The position numbers were made by a program, and so were the translations under genes. From Anadara kagoshimensis (taxonomy: Eukaryota; Mollusca; Bivalvia; Arcoida; Arcidae): a stretch of 64,000 nt of DNA. The stretch spans positions 30,085,536-30,149,535 of the forward strand of contig CM037869.1 of the NCBI GenBank assembly GCA_021292105.1. Direction: 5' to 3'. Position 1 is the stretch's first letter. Every line of letters starts with the position of its first letter. Shown piece by piece: positions 22,879-34,010 of this stretch. The notes below the pieces were generated by a model. That model was not told the DNA's origin, searched no databases, and worked only from the letters and a program-made list of their open reading frames with translations.

Positions 22879-25800
22879 CTGAAAATGAAACCAAAATATG
22901 ATATTAAGAATTTATATCATTCTTTTGTGAGAATTGAAAGAAAAAAACTAAAACAATCAACGCAATCAAGAACACGACAAAGTACAAGAAAGGCAAACAA
23001 AACAAGACATGAAAAAACACAAATATTAAATTCCAACGACTTTAAATGTTCAATTGAGTGGTCATAGTACTGTTGGAGAGCCCAAACTTTCCTATATACG
23101 TGGCCTAATGGATAAGAAGTCAGTCTACAAATCCAGGATCTCTCACCGCTGAGTTTGAGCCCCGTTGGCCTTTACTGGTTTACCCGTTATCAGTATGATG
23201 TGGCCGGAGGAGTTGTACGCTTGCCTGCAGCGTACTGACTCTGTGAGCTAGCACGTTAAAGTCGCCCTGCCCTGAGTGCGCGCTAGTACAAGGTAGACCA
23301 TTAAACACACTAGCACTTAACATGCATACACAAACTTGTTCATAGATTAATCCGTAAAGATAAATAAAATAGTTTTCATCGCGAAGGGCTAAAAAAATTG
23401 CTGATGCGACGTTAAGCAACATTCAACCAACCAACCAACCAACCAAGCAAACCTTCCAATATGTTCTTTGATCGATACATTTAAAGATATGTACTGTTCA
23501 TTAAATGTATGGATTTTATCCAGAAAGTATAGCATTTTGGTGTTAAGGTGAGAATAATTGGTATACAGTTCTTATAACGAATCTTAATCATTTCCCTGTA
23601 AATATTCTCATTTAATCTTACAAACATATTATCAATCAGATAAGTAAGATGACTTGACTGATCGTGTAAAGTCGAAATATGTATGTGATTAAAAATCATG
23701 CCCTTGGAAACAATTAACATGCTTATTTTACAACATTTAACAAAAAATAAAAAAAATAAAAATAAGAAATAAAATAAAAAACCAAACTTGAATCCTGATA
23801 TATTATGAATTTTAGACTAACCTAGCATGCTTCGAATGACATGGAATGCAGTAAATACGTATTTTCCTCCTACCATAAACCCAGTCCCGTGAAAGATATT
23901 ATCGCAGCATATAACACCAACACTCTTTGCTGCATCTACTAATTTCTCCAAGACAAGAATTCGGTCAGTTTTCATGTGACTCTTCTTAAATAGATGGCCT
24001 ATGAAATAAATGAATATACATCCAATTATAACACTAATTCATATATAATGTTTATTAGGCATTACAGTAACTAACTTAATTGTAGATAGTGTATAAGCTT
24101 TTGTTTTTCCTGGCTCTAGTTAACAATCATTCCTTAACTACGATTTTTCTTAACTAAGTCTAGCAACTTTGGACAATATTTTAATCAACTATAAATGAAA
24201 AGTTTCACCAGCATAGGAATATACATAAATATCATAGCGATCTTAAATATTACACCTTAAATTCACACATATCTCATAAGCATACAAAAGTATTCATATT
24301 GAAAAAAAATTCGGAATTTGATATAAATTTGGTTCAAGCACTATTGATGAAAAATTGTATTCTAAAACGGTCGTCTAGTGTTGTAAAATTAAAACTGTTG
24401 TAATATGTTATTTAAACTACTGAGTCTGTATCTCTGCTGGTGGATGTTGTCCTGAAGATATCACAATTTTAGTACACGTTAATTGTGTATTTTAGTCAGA
24501 AATATACATTCCTACATTCCTCAAATCTAAGGTATACTCCATCATGCAAAGTATTTCCTTAGCTAAATTTGGTAAAATATATATTGGTCCTTTAGGTATC
24601 TTGTCAACATCTGGTTTTATAATTTTGATTTAAGCACATCTGACGATGAATTTGATTAAAGTGTCTTTTAGCGCTGTTAAATTTAAACTGGTATAATACG
24701 TAATTTGAACCACTGAGCCGGTATCTCGGTTTGGTAGCTGTTTCCGTGAGGATATCATAAATTAGTGGATGATAATTTTGTATTATTGTCAGAAGGATTT
24801 GCTGCTAGTTAAAATTTAAAAATTCTTGAAATCTAATTTATACTCCCTCATTCACAGTGTTTCCTTAGCTAAATGTGTTTAAACATATGTTGGTACTTTC
24901 GGTATATTTTTGACATCTTAAAAATTAGTTTTGGTCGAACCACTACTGATGACTGACCTTACACTTACATGTTCATTTATGGCGGCCAATAGCCTTAATT
25001 TATACATTTTATTTTCATGTGTTGCATATGTATGTCGTTTTTTTATATTATGGGCTTTATAAAGCAATGGAAGATATATTTAACAACTAATGATCACCTA
25101 ATAAATACTCACCTGCTGATCTCAGTGGGGTACGGCGACTTTGTGTGCTTTCAATTCTTCTGCTCTGATCATGATTTTCGATAGCTTGATCTTTCGTGTC
25201 CAATTTAGATTCCGAAGGTAATTTGTTTATCCTCAGATTACTTGAGACATACTCCTTTTGTTTTGTTTTTTCCTTCTTCCTTTTATGATCCTTTTGAGCG
25301 TTTGATTGTTTATTTCCGTGTCTATATGGTGATTTTGTTTTTACTTTATGCCCCTTGAATTCAGAGCTAGTAGCATAGCAAATATTGATATCACTATTCT
25401 TACATCTTTCTGTGTGTTTTCGTTCAGTTGCAGAGCTATTACAACGATCACAGTGGTGTTTGTTACATGTCTTTGTTTTTATATCGTTCTCAGCAGTTAT
25501 AATTGATTCATCGTCGGATGTGAAGTTAAATGATATGTCTTGTGACAAATCAGAGTAAACAGTACGATTTGATGCAGATACATTTGGTGACCTATTCGTA
25601 AATCCCGAATTTCCACGTGAACACTCTGTTTTCTGCCACGATATACCAGAACCGCTAGATTGTCTATTTGTTGCAATCGGCGGAAGTAACGCAAATTGGC
25701 TTTCTCTTGAATACGTTGGCCCTCTACTAAATGTTCTTTCGACGTTATTTCCTCTACTGATTGATTTATCGACTCTACACTCTGTTTTCTGCAACGGTAT

Positions 25801-27556
25801 ATCAGAACCTCTAGATTGTCTATTTACTGCAATCGGCGGAAGTAATGCAAATTGACTTCCTCTTGAATTCGTTGAACCTCTACTAAATGTTCTTTCAACG
25901 TTATTTCCTCCGAAAACCGAAGTTCCTCTACTGATAGAACTATCGACCCTTATATCTTCAGACTTCTTACGTCCCTTTCTGCTAGTTGCTGAAAGTGGAA
26001 CTTGTAAGTAGTTGTTATTTGTTGTATTTTTATGTACTTTCGCTTCAGTCTTTGAAAGCACTGTGCTACTGTTTTGTCGTATGGTTGGGAGAGTCGTTGT
26101 TGAAAGAGGACATTGAATGTGCGTACGGAATGTTGTAGAAGTTGAAGGGATTACGTTACATTCTACAATATCACTCGGATCATCTCGAATGCGCACATTT
26201 GGAACATTTCGGTCTAATGGTGGTACTTCTTTTCTCCTTTTACCAACATATCCTATCACTGAAAGAAATAAAATAGAATATAACTTTACTACGTACCTAC
26301 GTTTTCCAAACAGATGAACATTTTCAATGAAAAAACAGATGAATAATTTAAAATAGATTTTAAACTTTCAAAACACGTCATACTTAACGTATTTTCCTAA
26401 TATAACTTAAAACTTAAAAGTAAGGAAGGAGGATCCACCTGATGACGGAACTGAAGAGCATTAGCACCAGATGTATTGAAGGTATAAAACGTAAAAGTAA
26501 AAACTTTAAAACTGGCAAATTGAATTAAATCCAGGATTATACTCAGGATTGCCCCGGATATATTTGACATCAAATAGTTCAATGTTGCTTTCACATAATT
26601 TTGATAACAAACATGGCGGGTTAAGCTAGCTAAACAAGAGGGACTTAACCTTCCGGAGCACCCGGTCTCACTTCACTGGTGGAAGTTAACGTGTCTAACC
26701 TAACTTGTCAGTACCAAAGTTTTTACTTTGCTTCTGGATTGTGATTCGGATATGGATTAGTATGTTTGTTTTTATAAAACAAATAAACCTCAACCGAGAA
26801 ATGTGAGGTCGGGTATTCATGAGCAGTGAGCATCTTCTGTTTATCTAGTCAGACCCTGCTTGCTTTAACTATTATATCTATATTATATCTGTAGTGTGAT
26901 CTTTATATACACTGATATTTCTACCTGAATACCATCCGAAATATGACACAAACATATCAATCGATGTATATGTACCTGGAAGCTTTATGTTTTGGCCACA
27001 AGCCAGAAAAGTTAAAATTTGTAACCTCCCATTTGATGGTGGTAATTTACAGACTTGACTGTTATTGAATAAAATAAGATCGTAATTTGTAAAAATAATT
27101 AAAGTGATGAGATAAAAAAATCCAATTACAAAAAACCAGCGTCCAGAATATACGATCAAAATCAGAAAACCTACTTTTCTCCCTGTCGACATTTTGACGT
27201 TTTTACTTTATAACTAAAATTAGAATATATTTAATATATGTTTAAAGAACAATGACAAAACTCACATCACGGCATTTTGGTGAAATAGCAAAATTCACAC
27301 GAATTCCTCTTATACAGTTAACATAAATTTTACGCACTAGACTGTCGCTTCGGAATACAATTTCTCACCGGGAGTGCTTGAGCAAAAATTGTGAGACCAA
27401 AATGTGTTCACTTATTTGAAATATATATTCACGTACCTTTAATATTTTCATTATTTTCTTTATTTTCTTTTCTGTATCCTTCCTTTTCTAACTTTTTTCG
27501 TGATTTGTTGTACATTTTTTTTCTACGTGATACCCGTTCTTTCAAACCTGATGCAC
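22170..27556 (-). CDS. Trypsin-fold serine protease, FAM111-like, with long basic N-terminal region
   Basis: Exons on the minus strand, all GT-AG and phase 1: 27437-27556 (possible), 25113-26258, 23822-23998 and 22170-22878. The catalytic His is in GTGFMVGGKYVFTAFHV, the Asp in DERLDIILLEL and the Ser in TASGAPGI, which corresponds to the GxSGxP motif. Together these are the triad of PA-clan proteases of the DegP/FAM111 type. The N-terminal exon is low in hydrophobics and rich in Ser, Arg and Lys, with a Cys/His cluster (CNKHHCDRC) and a Lys-rich run that could be a nuclear signal. Past the active Ser the reading frame shifts by two bases, so the gene is either damaged, mis-assembled or ends early. 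Its substrate is unknown. FAM111 proteins act in the nucleus; that role here is inference. Confidence 0.75.
23092..23452 (+). mobile_element. tRNA-headed SINE with (CAAC)n tail, in a protease intron
   Basis: It is the second copy of the family at 16889-17262. ACGTGGCCTAATGGATAAG is the head, and the tail GCAACATTCAACCAACCAAC ends in four to five CAAC units. It sits in the intron between the catalytic exons, on the strand opposite to the gene. Confidence 0.8.
23822..23998 (-). CDS. Serine protease exon with the catalytic His
   Basis: It has 59 codons' worth of sequence, phase 1 at both ends. HLFKKSHMKTDRILVLEKLV leads into SVGVICCDNIFHGTGFMV and GGKYVFTAFHVIRSMLG. The TAFHV box is the His site of chymotrypsin-fold proteases. 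The acceptor is TTTCATAG|GC and the donor CTAG|GTTAGT. Confidence 0.85.
24317..24935 (+). repeat. 310-bp repeat, two tandem copies, in a protease intron
   Basis: The unit starts near AATTTGGTTCAAGCACTATTG, then GTAATATGTTATTTAAACTACTGAG, then TTTCCTTAGCTAAAT. Two full units and the start of a third follow each other. Single, diverged copies are at 3815-3905, 29098-29230, 42455-42830, 46965-47070 and 50320-50620, in both orientations. No inverted ends or coding frame are seen. Confidence 0.7.
25113..26258 (-). CDS. Serine protease N-terminal exon, disordered, with a 52-codon tandem duplication
   Basis: This 1146-base exon encodes about 381 residues, from VIGYVGKRRKEVPPLDR to RRTPLRSA. The acceptor is TTTCTTTCAG|TG and the donor CAGCAG|GTGAGT. 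It holds two in-frame copies of a unit containing NNVERTFSRG, then SQFALLPPIA and NRQS, 156 bases apart (25622 and 25778). A Cys/His cluster and a Lys-rich stretch follow. Predicted to be largely unstructured. No domain family is recognised. Confidence 0.8.
26523..26778 (+). repeat. Retroelement 3' fragment
   Basis: It matches the family described at 30069, from CCAGGATTATACTCAGGATTG to GGATTAGTATGTTTGTTTTT. It lies in the intron upstream of the large protease exon. Confidence 0.75.
26976..27192 (-). CDS. Possible alternative first exon of the serine protease, with a membrane segment
   Basis: From ATG at 27190-27192 (context CAAAATG) the frame encodes MSTGRKVGFLILIVYSGRWF, then FFYLITLIIF, then LACGQNIKLP before CCAG|GTACAT. 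The final base joins in phase to the exon at 26258. A hydrophobic N-terminus would place the product at a membrane. It competes with the exon at 27437-27556 as the upstream partner. The hydrophobic text may be no more than AT-rich chance. Confidence 0.35.
27437..27556 (-). CDS. Possible upstream exon of the serine protease
   Basis: An open stretch of 39 codons (ASGLKERVSRRKKMYNKSRK and on to NKENNENIK) lies between TTTCAG and AG|GTACGT. Its 1-1 phase joins exactly to the exon at 26258 and its basic composition matches. An earlier exon would still be needed to supply a start codon. Confidence 0.5.
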
Positions 27557-27559
27557 CTG

Positions 27560-27810
27560 AAAGGAACATAAGCAGACAACAGTGAAGAATTTTATATGTC
27601 GTGAACAGGTAAGTAAAGTGGGTACGGTACCAAGGTCGAATTTGGTAAGATTTATTTTTAGTTTGTTGATGTTTTTCAAATATCGATTTTAAAATTTTAA
27701 ATCATTAGTGAGTAAAGAACTGATATTTAATACATACAATTTCCAATCTATATGTTATCAATAGGCTCGTATGTTTGAATTAACTGTCTTTACCCTCGTC
27801 GTATATTTCA

Positions 27811-27876
<66 letters not shown>

Positions 27877-30060
27877 TGTTAGAATATAATAAATTGAGGA
27901 AGTAAAACAAGATTCCATATATATGGTGTGCGGTGTATTATTGAGATTCAAACTTTAACATGATTTGTAACTCGTAAAATGCAGCGTATAAAGTATAAAT
28001 ACTTTCAACTCAAGTAATTTTATTTAAAAATGTTAATAATCATATGATTTTAAAAGACTAGATAATAACCACCTACGTGCAGGGGGTAGGTTTACAATTT
28101 TAACACTTCATACAGACATAAATGTTTACAAGCAGTTTTTTGGGGTTAGCGCTGATGATCAAATTTCAGAATAATATTTTTCAACAATTTTATAATAATA
28201 CTATTATAAATATCATGATCGCTTTCAAATTTTTATATTGAAATTCAATCTTGAAATACAGGGCTCATTATTTGTCTTATTTTTATTTATGCATTTTCGT
28301 TTTGCTTTTGGATTATTGTTGTGTTTTTTTCTGGGTACTTTTGGCTTTAAAAAGCTAAATGTGAATTCTCTTACTGAAAATATGTACTCAATGCAGGGAA
28401 CAAAACCAAAAGACGACAAAATGGAAATTAATAATGAACACTTTAAATGAGACAAATTCATAATAAAGGTTTGACCGTTGATTGTAAAACCTCCGGCGAT
28501 ACTTGAGTAAGTTCATGCTATCCATGCCAATGTCAGTAAATATAAAAAGAAAAGAATTTTATTTTATTTTATTTTTTTTCAATTGAACGTGGATCATATA
28601 ATAAATGAATGTTTCAAACATTATTGTTAGTTATAACAATAACAGTCATAATATTTTAATCTTTACAATATAATACAGTACTTTATAATATGGATGTGTG
28701 TATATATGTATATGTACTCACTGTTTAGTTTATGTTTCCTTTGGCATACTTGTATATATGCCACAGTATATGAATAACATTATCTGGATGGTACTGTTAG
28801 CAGTGCGGTAATCAAATTACCGAAATACATTTCTTTATAAATAAAATTAATTATGTAATGTATTTTGTCATTGATTGCATAATGTGAAGTATTTAAGTTT
28901 TAGTTACGGATTGCTTTCTTGTATTTTAAGACCCAATAATTGTGAAAATTATTAAAAGCATAATAATAAATAAAATTTCGATGGTTTATTTAATAATTTT
29001 TTCCTATAAATTCATTTGTTTCAAACCAAACACTATTATTGTTTAACATTTTTTACTCAAAATTAACACCTAGTTTGCTGCCCTCTTGACACAAAATTTG
29101 GTTACTTAGTCCAAGCACTTTTGATAAGGAATTGTATTCCGAAACGGTCGTCAGTGCTGTAAATTAACACTGGTATAATATGTAATTTGTACACTTCACT
29201 GCCCTATATAACATTATTGGCGTTCTACCTTGTCTTGAAAAGTTTTCCTTTTGTATGTAGTGTATTTGTTATTCGTGGATTATTATAATAATATTTTGTT
29301 AATATTCCCCTTTTTTCCATGACTAATGTGCCAGTAATTGATAGGTTTCAAACACTTCCGTGTCATCGACATTATGCACCATTTCCCTGTTGGAAGTTCA
29401 AGTGCTTAACTTAATTCTCCAGTTGTTTGGTTAAGGATTAATATTGAGACGGAATGACATATATTTAATCATTGTCATGAATATAGTCCATTGAGTCTAT
29501 TTCTTGCAGTTATCTTTCTGAAACACCAACTAGAGGAAAATATCCAACACAACTGAGATGGTAAACTTTGCAATTTGTTTAAAGATACTCGTTTAAGAGA
29601 GAAGCATGTTTTCAAACATGCAACCATCAAAACAAACATTTGATAAATACATTTATTTTTTTAAAAATATTGTAAATATTCGTAAATTGTAGAAATTAAT
29701 TTGTATTTTTAACTGATTTTTACAGGAAATATCATATTTAGTTCAAGTATTAAGTTTGTTTCTTGATAGATCGATATGTTTATTTTTTATTATTTATTTG
29801 TAATGATAATCGTTTTTATCCATGATCAACCCATAAAAACATCAAAATAAAACATACCGTTCACGACACGGATAATTCAATTATTTTAATAAGGGTCGAA
29901 GTTTGGTTAACGGTATATAGGTTTCTATAACTTCATTGCTAACCTATTGATGATAAGATTATCCTAAGTTACATAAATCACTCACACATGACATGTTTTG
30001 TCTTAATCTAATGAAAGAAATTAAAGGGTTATTTTAAGAATTATACCCATATTAGTTTCC
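27560..30060. other. Intergenic, no gene seen
   Basis: The stretch is very AT-rich. It contains a (TA)n run at 27814-27871, a fragment of the 310-bp repeat at 29098-29230 and a weak retroelement scrap at 29340-29440. Open frames near 28230-28460 overlap on both strands and have no exon borders or family resemblance. Confidence 0.55.
27814..27871. repeat. (TA)n microsatellite
   Basis: About 29 uninterrupted TA units lie upstream of the serine protease gene. Confidence 0.95.
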
Positions 30061-30068
30061 ACTACATG

Positions 30069-30341
30069 GACTTTGTACAACAAAGCAGGCTACTTGCAAA
30101 TGAATTGTTGACTCATGGATATTGCAAACCTAGGCTTATCAAGGTCCTCAAAAAGTTTTATAACCGTCATCACAGTATTGTTGATAAGTTTAATGTCTCT
30201 GTGTCCAGGATTGCCCTTGATATATTTGACTTCCCATAGTTCCATGATCCTTTCACACAATTCTGATTACATACGTGGCGGGTGTAGCTAGCTAAACAGG
30301 AGGTGTTTACCCTTCCGGAGCACCCGGCCACACTTCCCTTA
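30069..30341 (+). repeat. Retroelement 3' fragment with an open reverse-transcriptase tail
   Basis: The plus frame reads LLANELLTHGYCKPRLIKVL and then KKFYNRHHSIVDKFNVSVSR. This resembles the C-terminal tail of reverse transcriptases found in abundant mollusc and coral non-LTR-like elements. The following untranslated part contains CCTTCCGGAGCACCCGGCC, which marks the family throughout the window. Most copies are cut at different points on the reverse-transcriptase side and share the other end (GTATGTTTGTTTT), the pattern left by LINEs. The exact family is not determined. Confidence 0.7.
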
Positions 30342-30344
30342 ACT

Positions 30345-30547
30345 TAAGATCTGACAAGTCAGGTTTGACAACTGAACTGCCACCAGGGAGTTGAGGCTAG
30401 GTGTTACGGAAGGATAAGAACCTCTAGCTGCAAACGCTACGTGTATATTCGAAATTAGATGTAAAGGAACATAGAACTATGGGATATACCCAGGGTTTTT
30501 TAGATACAGAGAACTAACACTTATCAACAATAATGTGATGACAGCCA
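30345..30547 (-). repeat. Retroelement 3' fragment, inverted partner
   Basis: TGACAAGTCAGGTTTGACAA, then CCACCAGGGAG and GGTGTTACGGAAGGATAAG are the inverse of the fragment just to the left. The two are joined tail to tail with almost no spacer. Confidence 0.65.
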
Positions 30548-31374
30548 ATTGCAAGAGGGTTATTCATGATGAGGGAATCCCTAACCGACCGCTAAAATTA
30601 AGTTTTTTTCTTCATATTTTGATGGAAACCTTCGGCTGGCTAAAGTTTTGAAATTTGTATTTATTGTTCTCAATACATGCCTGTTTTATTTATATGCTCG
30701 TTCCGTGCATATTTGTTAATAGTCTGGCTACACTGGTTATTGCAAAGTACGAGTGTTGTCCGATATGGAATCTGTATTGTACGATATCTCAAAAGCATCC
30801 GACTCAAATTTTGAAATGAACATTACAGTTCTTGTAAAGTATTCTGCACGGTTTGAAATACAGAATTCAAATGTCTGAATCCATTTCTTACACGATTAAG
30901 GTAGACCTCTGCGACATTGATTGATGGCTGAGCCGAGTGCTTGTTGGGAGTTTTAGCGACGACCAGTTAAACGACTTTTTAAATTTTAGAAACAAAAAAA
31001 AGTCGTATGAAGCTCAGATGTTGTCATGAATAAAAATATATGAACTTGTATAGTCACAAGTCTGTCAGAATTAGCTGCATCTTTGACGGACTCTGTTCCA
31101 GTCAGACATGTCTTTCTTCACCTACTGTCTCATTTAATATCTTGTCAGGCCGATCTGTAATACCGAATTGCCGAGTTTTGTGCAAACTTATATTTAGCTT
31201 TAATTTTAAAATCTATATGCAGCAGAAGACACGTGACTGTACTATTGGAGAGGTATTGTATACGCTATTAAATCGTATCACCATCAACACAAAATGGGGT
31301 CAGCGTTATCGCGCTGTGGTACAGTAAACATTACATAGCGAACAGTCCTAGTACATGTTTATGTTTTTTCCGAG

Positions 31375-31552
31375 GTCCCATGTCAGGATAGGCGTGAGAG
31401 GATAAAGAACTTACGGTATATTGCAATAAGGGCAACGCTCAGTCAAAATGTCTGCTCTTTCGGTTATAGCTGGAGACGATATAAGTGAAATATACATGAC
31501 TTCGACATTAAACACTATTGCCCAATTCATCTCAACTCAACTCACACATGTT
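31375..31552 (+). mobile_element. SINE tail, second family, truncated
   Basis: TATAGCTGGAGACGATATAAG followed by TGAAATATACATGACTTCGA and ATTAAACACTATTGCCCAA is the 3' part of the family seen at 21282-21562, in plus orientation and diverged. Confidence 0.6.
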
Positions 31553-32054
31553 TTTAGTTACAAATTGTTTAATATATTTTTGAGCATCTGACACCTATGT
31601 CTTTGTTAAATTATCAGAACAGGTACTGTTATATAGTCCAGAGATACTGTCATTATTCAAAACGATTTATGTAACATCTTTAAACATGATAGGTAATTTT
31701 TAACTAATAGCAACCAGAATCGTGAAAAATAATTTAACAAACAATATGCATACAAGATAAGAAAAGACAAAGCACATTGGGATAATTGTTCTTAAGGCTA
31801 ACGATTATGGGCAGTTTTTACTCGCTTTAATCCAACACTCGTGTTTAGTAGTTTGAAAGAAGTAAGTTGTATATAAATTATAAAAATATGTCCATTAAAT
31901 GATTTCAGTATTCAGCGTTCAAATTCCGGAAGCTTCTGATCTTCTGATCTTCTTGAGTTTTTTCCCACACTTTTATTGTTCCTTGCAATGGTTGGTGCCA
32001 ACTACATGTGTTTATTACGGTTGCATTCTTGTGTTTTAAATCAAACAAATCAAC

Positions 32055-32320
32055 AATTAACATACTAATCCATGTTCAAATCACAATCCAGAAGAAAAGT
32101 AAAAACTTTGAAACTGACAAATTAGGTTTAACAAGTGAAGCCGGGTGCTTCGGAAGGGTCAGCACCTCTTGTTTAGCCAGGTACGCTCGTTTAAACACGC
32201 CGTTCCTTGTCTGAATTACAATCCCTGATGCAACCAAAATATCATAAAAACTGTCAAATTAAAGTTAAACTTTCAACAGGGAACTGAGACCGGATGGACA
32301 CTCCAGAATTTTAATCCACA
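32055..32320 (-). repeat. Two adjoining retroelement 3' fragments
   Basis: The first begins AACATACTAATCCATGTTC and reaches GGGTGCTTCGGAAGGGTCAG. The second begins again near CTTGTCTGAATTACAATCCC. Both have the same orientation. Confidence 0.65.
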
Positions 32321-32787
32321 TTACGGCGGATATGTAAATCATTTAAATGTGCCAATAATTGCAAGCAAAGTAAAGACTCCGTTGAGTTAGTAGATCTCAA
32401 GCCATATTCTATATAAGTAAATATACTTACATCTACATTTGGCAGACCTTTAAGCATATGTGTTGTATCTCTAAATCCTACAGACAGTTTCGTGTAAGCG
32501 TTGCATTCCCACAAAGTAATAATACCCTAAATATTCCCGAGGTAAAACTTGTATATGGTTAACTTTAATGACATAATATTAATTATGACTACTCATATAT
32601 TTATAATGGGAAATATTGTCATTAATTTTTTATATTTTTGTTATTGGAGCATGGCAAGAAAATAATATCAAGATATAAATAGGATCTTTGTCAAATAATG
32701 CAGAAAGTTAGAAGTTTTGAAGTTTTGTCACTAAAAAGGTCATGTTTTTATATTCTTGAGTCTGTTAAGGTTTATTAAGGGTTATAG

Positions 32788-33012
32788 TACGCCAAGTTTG
32801 ACCTGACCATTTAACCTTTAATTTGAACAGTCAAAAATATTCATTGTGTAATTTAGGGGATATAATGTTGATAAGTTGATGTTTGAGGATATATGATAGA
32901 AATACAGAGAACCGGGTGTTTATGGTAATAAGGCATACTGTCTTACCTAAGTCACTCTATTCTTTAAGCCTAATATAATAATCAAATTAAAGGTCAAACT
33001 TGACCTGTTTAT
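32788..33012. mobile_element. MITE with paired TGACCT inverted ends, diverged
   Basis: The left end is CAAGTTTGACCTGACC then CCTTTAATTTGA; the right end is the inverse, TCAAATTAAAGGTCAAACTTG. It belongs to the family at 415, 47390, 54704 and 61818. Confidence 0.7.
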
Positions 33013-33267
33013 TGTTTTATCGATGTATGGCAGAAACTTAAATTGGTCTTAACATTGAAATCCTAACTATACATTTTATAAATTTATTTTTTAATTTTAA
33101 CAAAGAAGAAACAAACGGTGTTCTGAAAGTTGCGAACCAATTTCTTTCATCTTCATTGACTTTAGACAATGTAGTGTCTTTTTTTATCAAATTGAATGTA
33201 TTTTATTAATTTGACATGCATTAATCACATTTGTATGGACAATATACCATCTCTACCCATAAAAGGG

Positions 33268-33470
33268 TCCACGGTGGCCGAGTCTGAATTGCGCGCTTGT
33301 GGATTATAGTCTCTCTCACTGCCTAGGTCCTAATCTTCCTTTGACAATCCTAGTGTAAGAAAGTTTGTCACTTTGTTTTCCGACGATCGCAGATTGTCTC
33401 TGGAAACTCTGCTATCCCTGAACTGGCCATGGCGGTGAGAGAATCTCCCCTTTGCCGTAAAACTTCATTA
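33268..33470 (+). repeat. tRNA-headed SINE-like remnant
   Basis: GTCCACGGTGGCCGAGTCTG resembles a tRNA box A region and CTAGGTCCTAATC a decayed box B. The body is unlike the other SINE families here. Confidence 0.4.
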
Positions 33471-33730
33471 CTTCATACCATTCCTTTAATGGATATGAAC
33501 TATCTATTGCAGAATGTGTAAGTTTAACACATTTCATAAAAAAAATATCGACCAAAGTCTTCATCATTGGCGGTCGATTTCATTGGATATGATCATAGTA
33601 ATAACAACATCTTGGTACTGTGAATATATGTCAAGAGATTTTTACCGACAAATCCCAAAAAATAAACATTTACAGAGAACCATGGACAGTAGCTGTTAAA
33701 TCACCCTATAAACCGAAACCATGGTGATAA

Positions 33731-34010
33731 AAAACAAACATACTAATCCTTATCCGAATCACAATTCAGAAGCAAAGTAAAAACAAACATACTAATCCAT
33801 GTCCGAATTACAATCCAGAAGCAAAGTAAAAACAAACATACTAATCCATGTCCGAATTACAATCTAGAAGTAAAGTAAAAACAAACATACTAATCCATGT
33901 CCGAATCACATTCCAGAAGCAAATAACTGATAAGTTAGCTTATACATGTGAACTTTCACAGGGGAAGTGAGACCTGGTGCTCCGCAAGGATAATTACCCC
34001 CTGATGACTG
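33731..34010 (-). repeat. Retroelement fragment whose outer 50 bases are repeated four times
   Basis: The block ACAAACATACTAATCCATGT through CAGAAGCAAAGT occurs four times in a row at about 50-base spacing before the element runs on to GGTGCTCCGCAAGGATAA. The seam in each case is at the AAAAAC shared by both edges, which suggests slippage or template switching at that microhomology. Confidence 0.8.

Noticed and set aside
22813-23067. An 84-codon plus-strand frame rich in Lys, Arg and Thr
   Set aside because: It overlaps the protease exon border on the opposite strand and continues into intron, with no splice support of its own.
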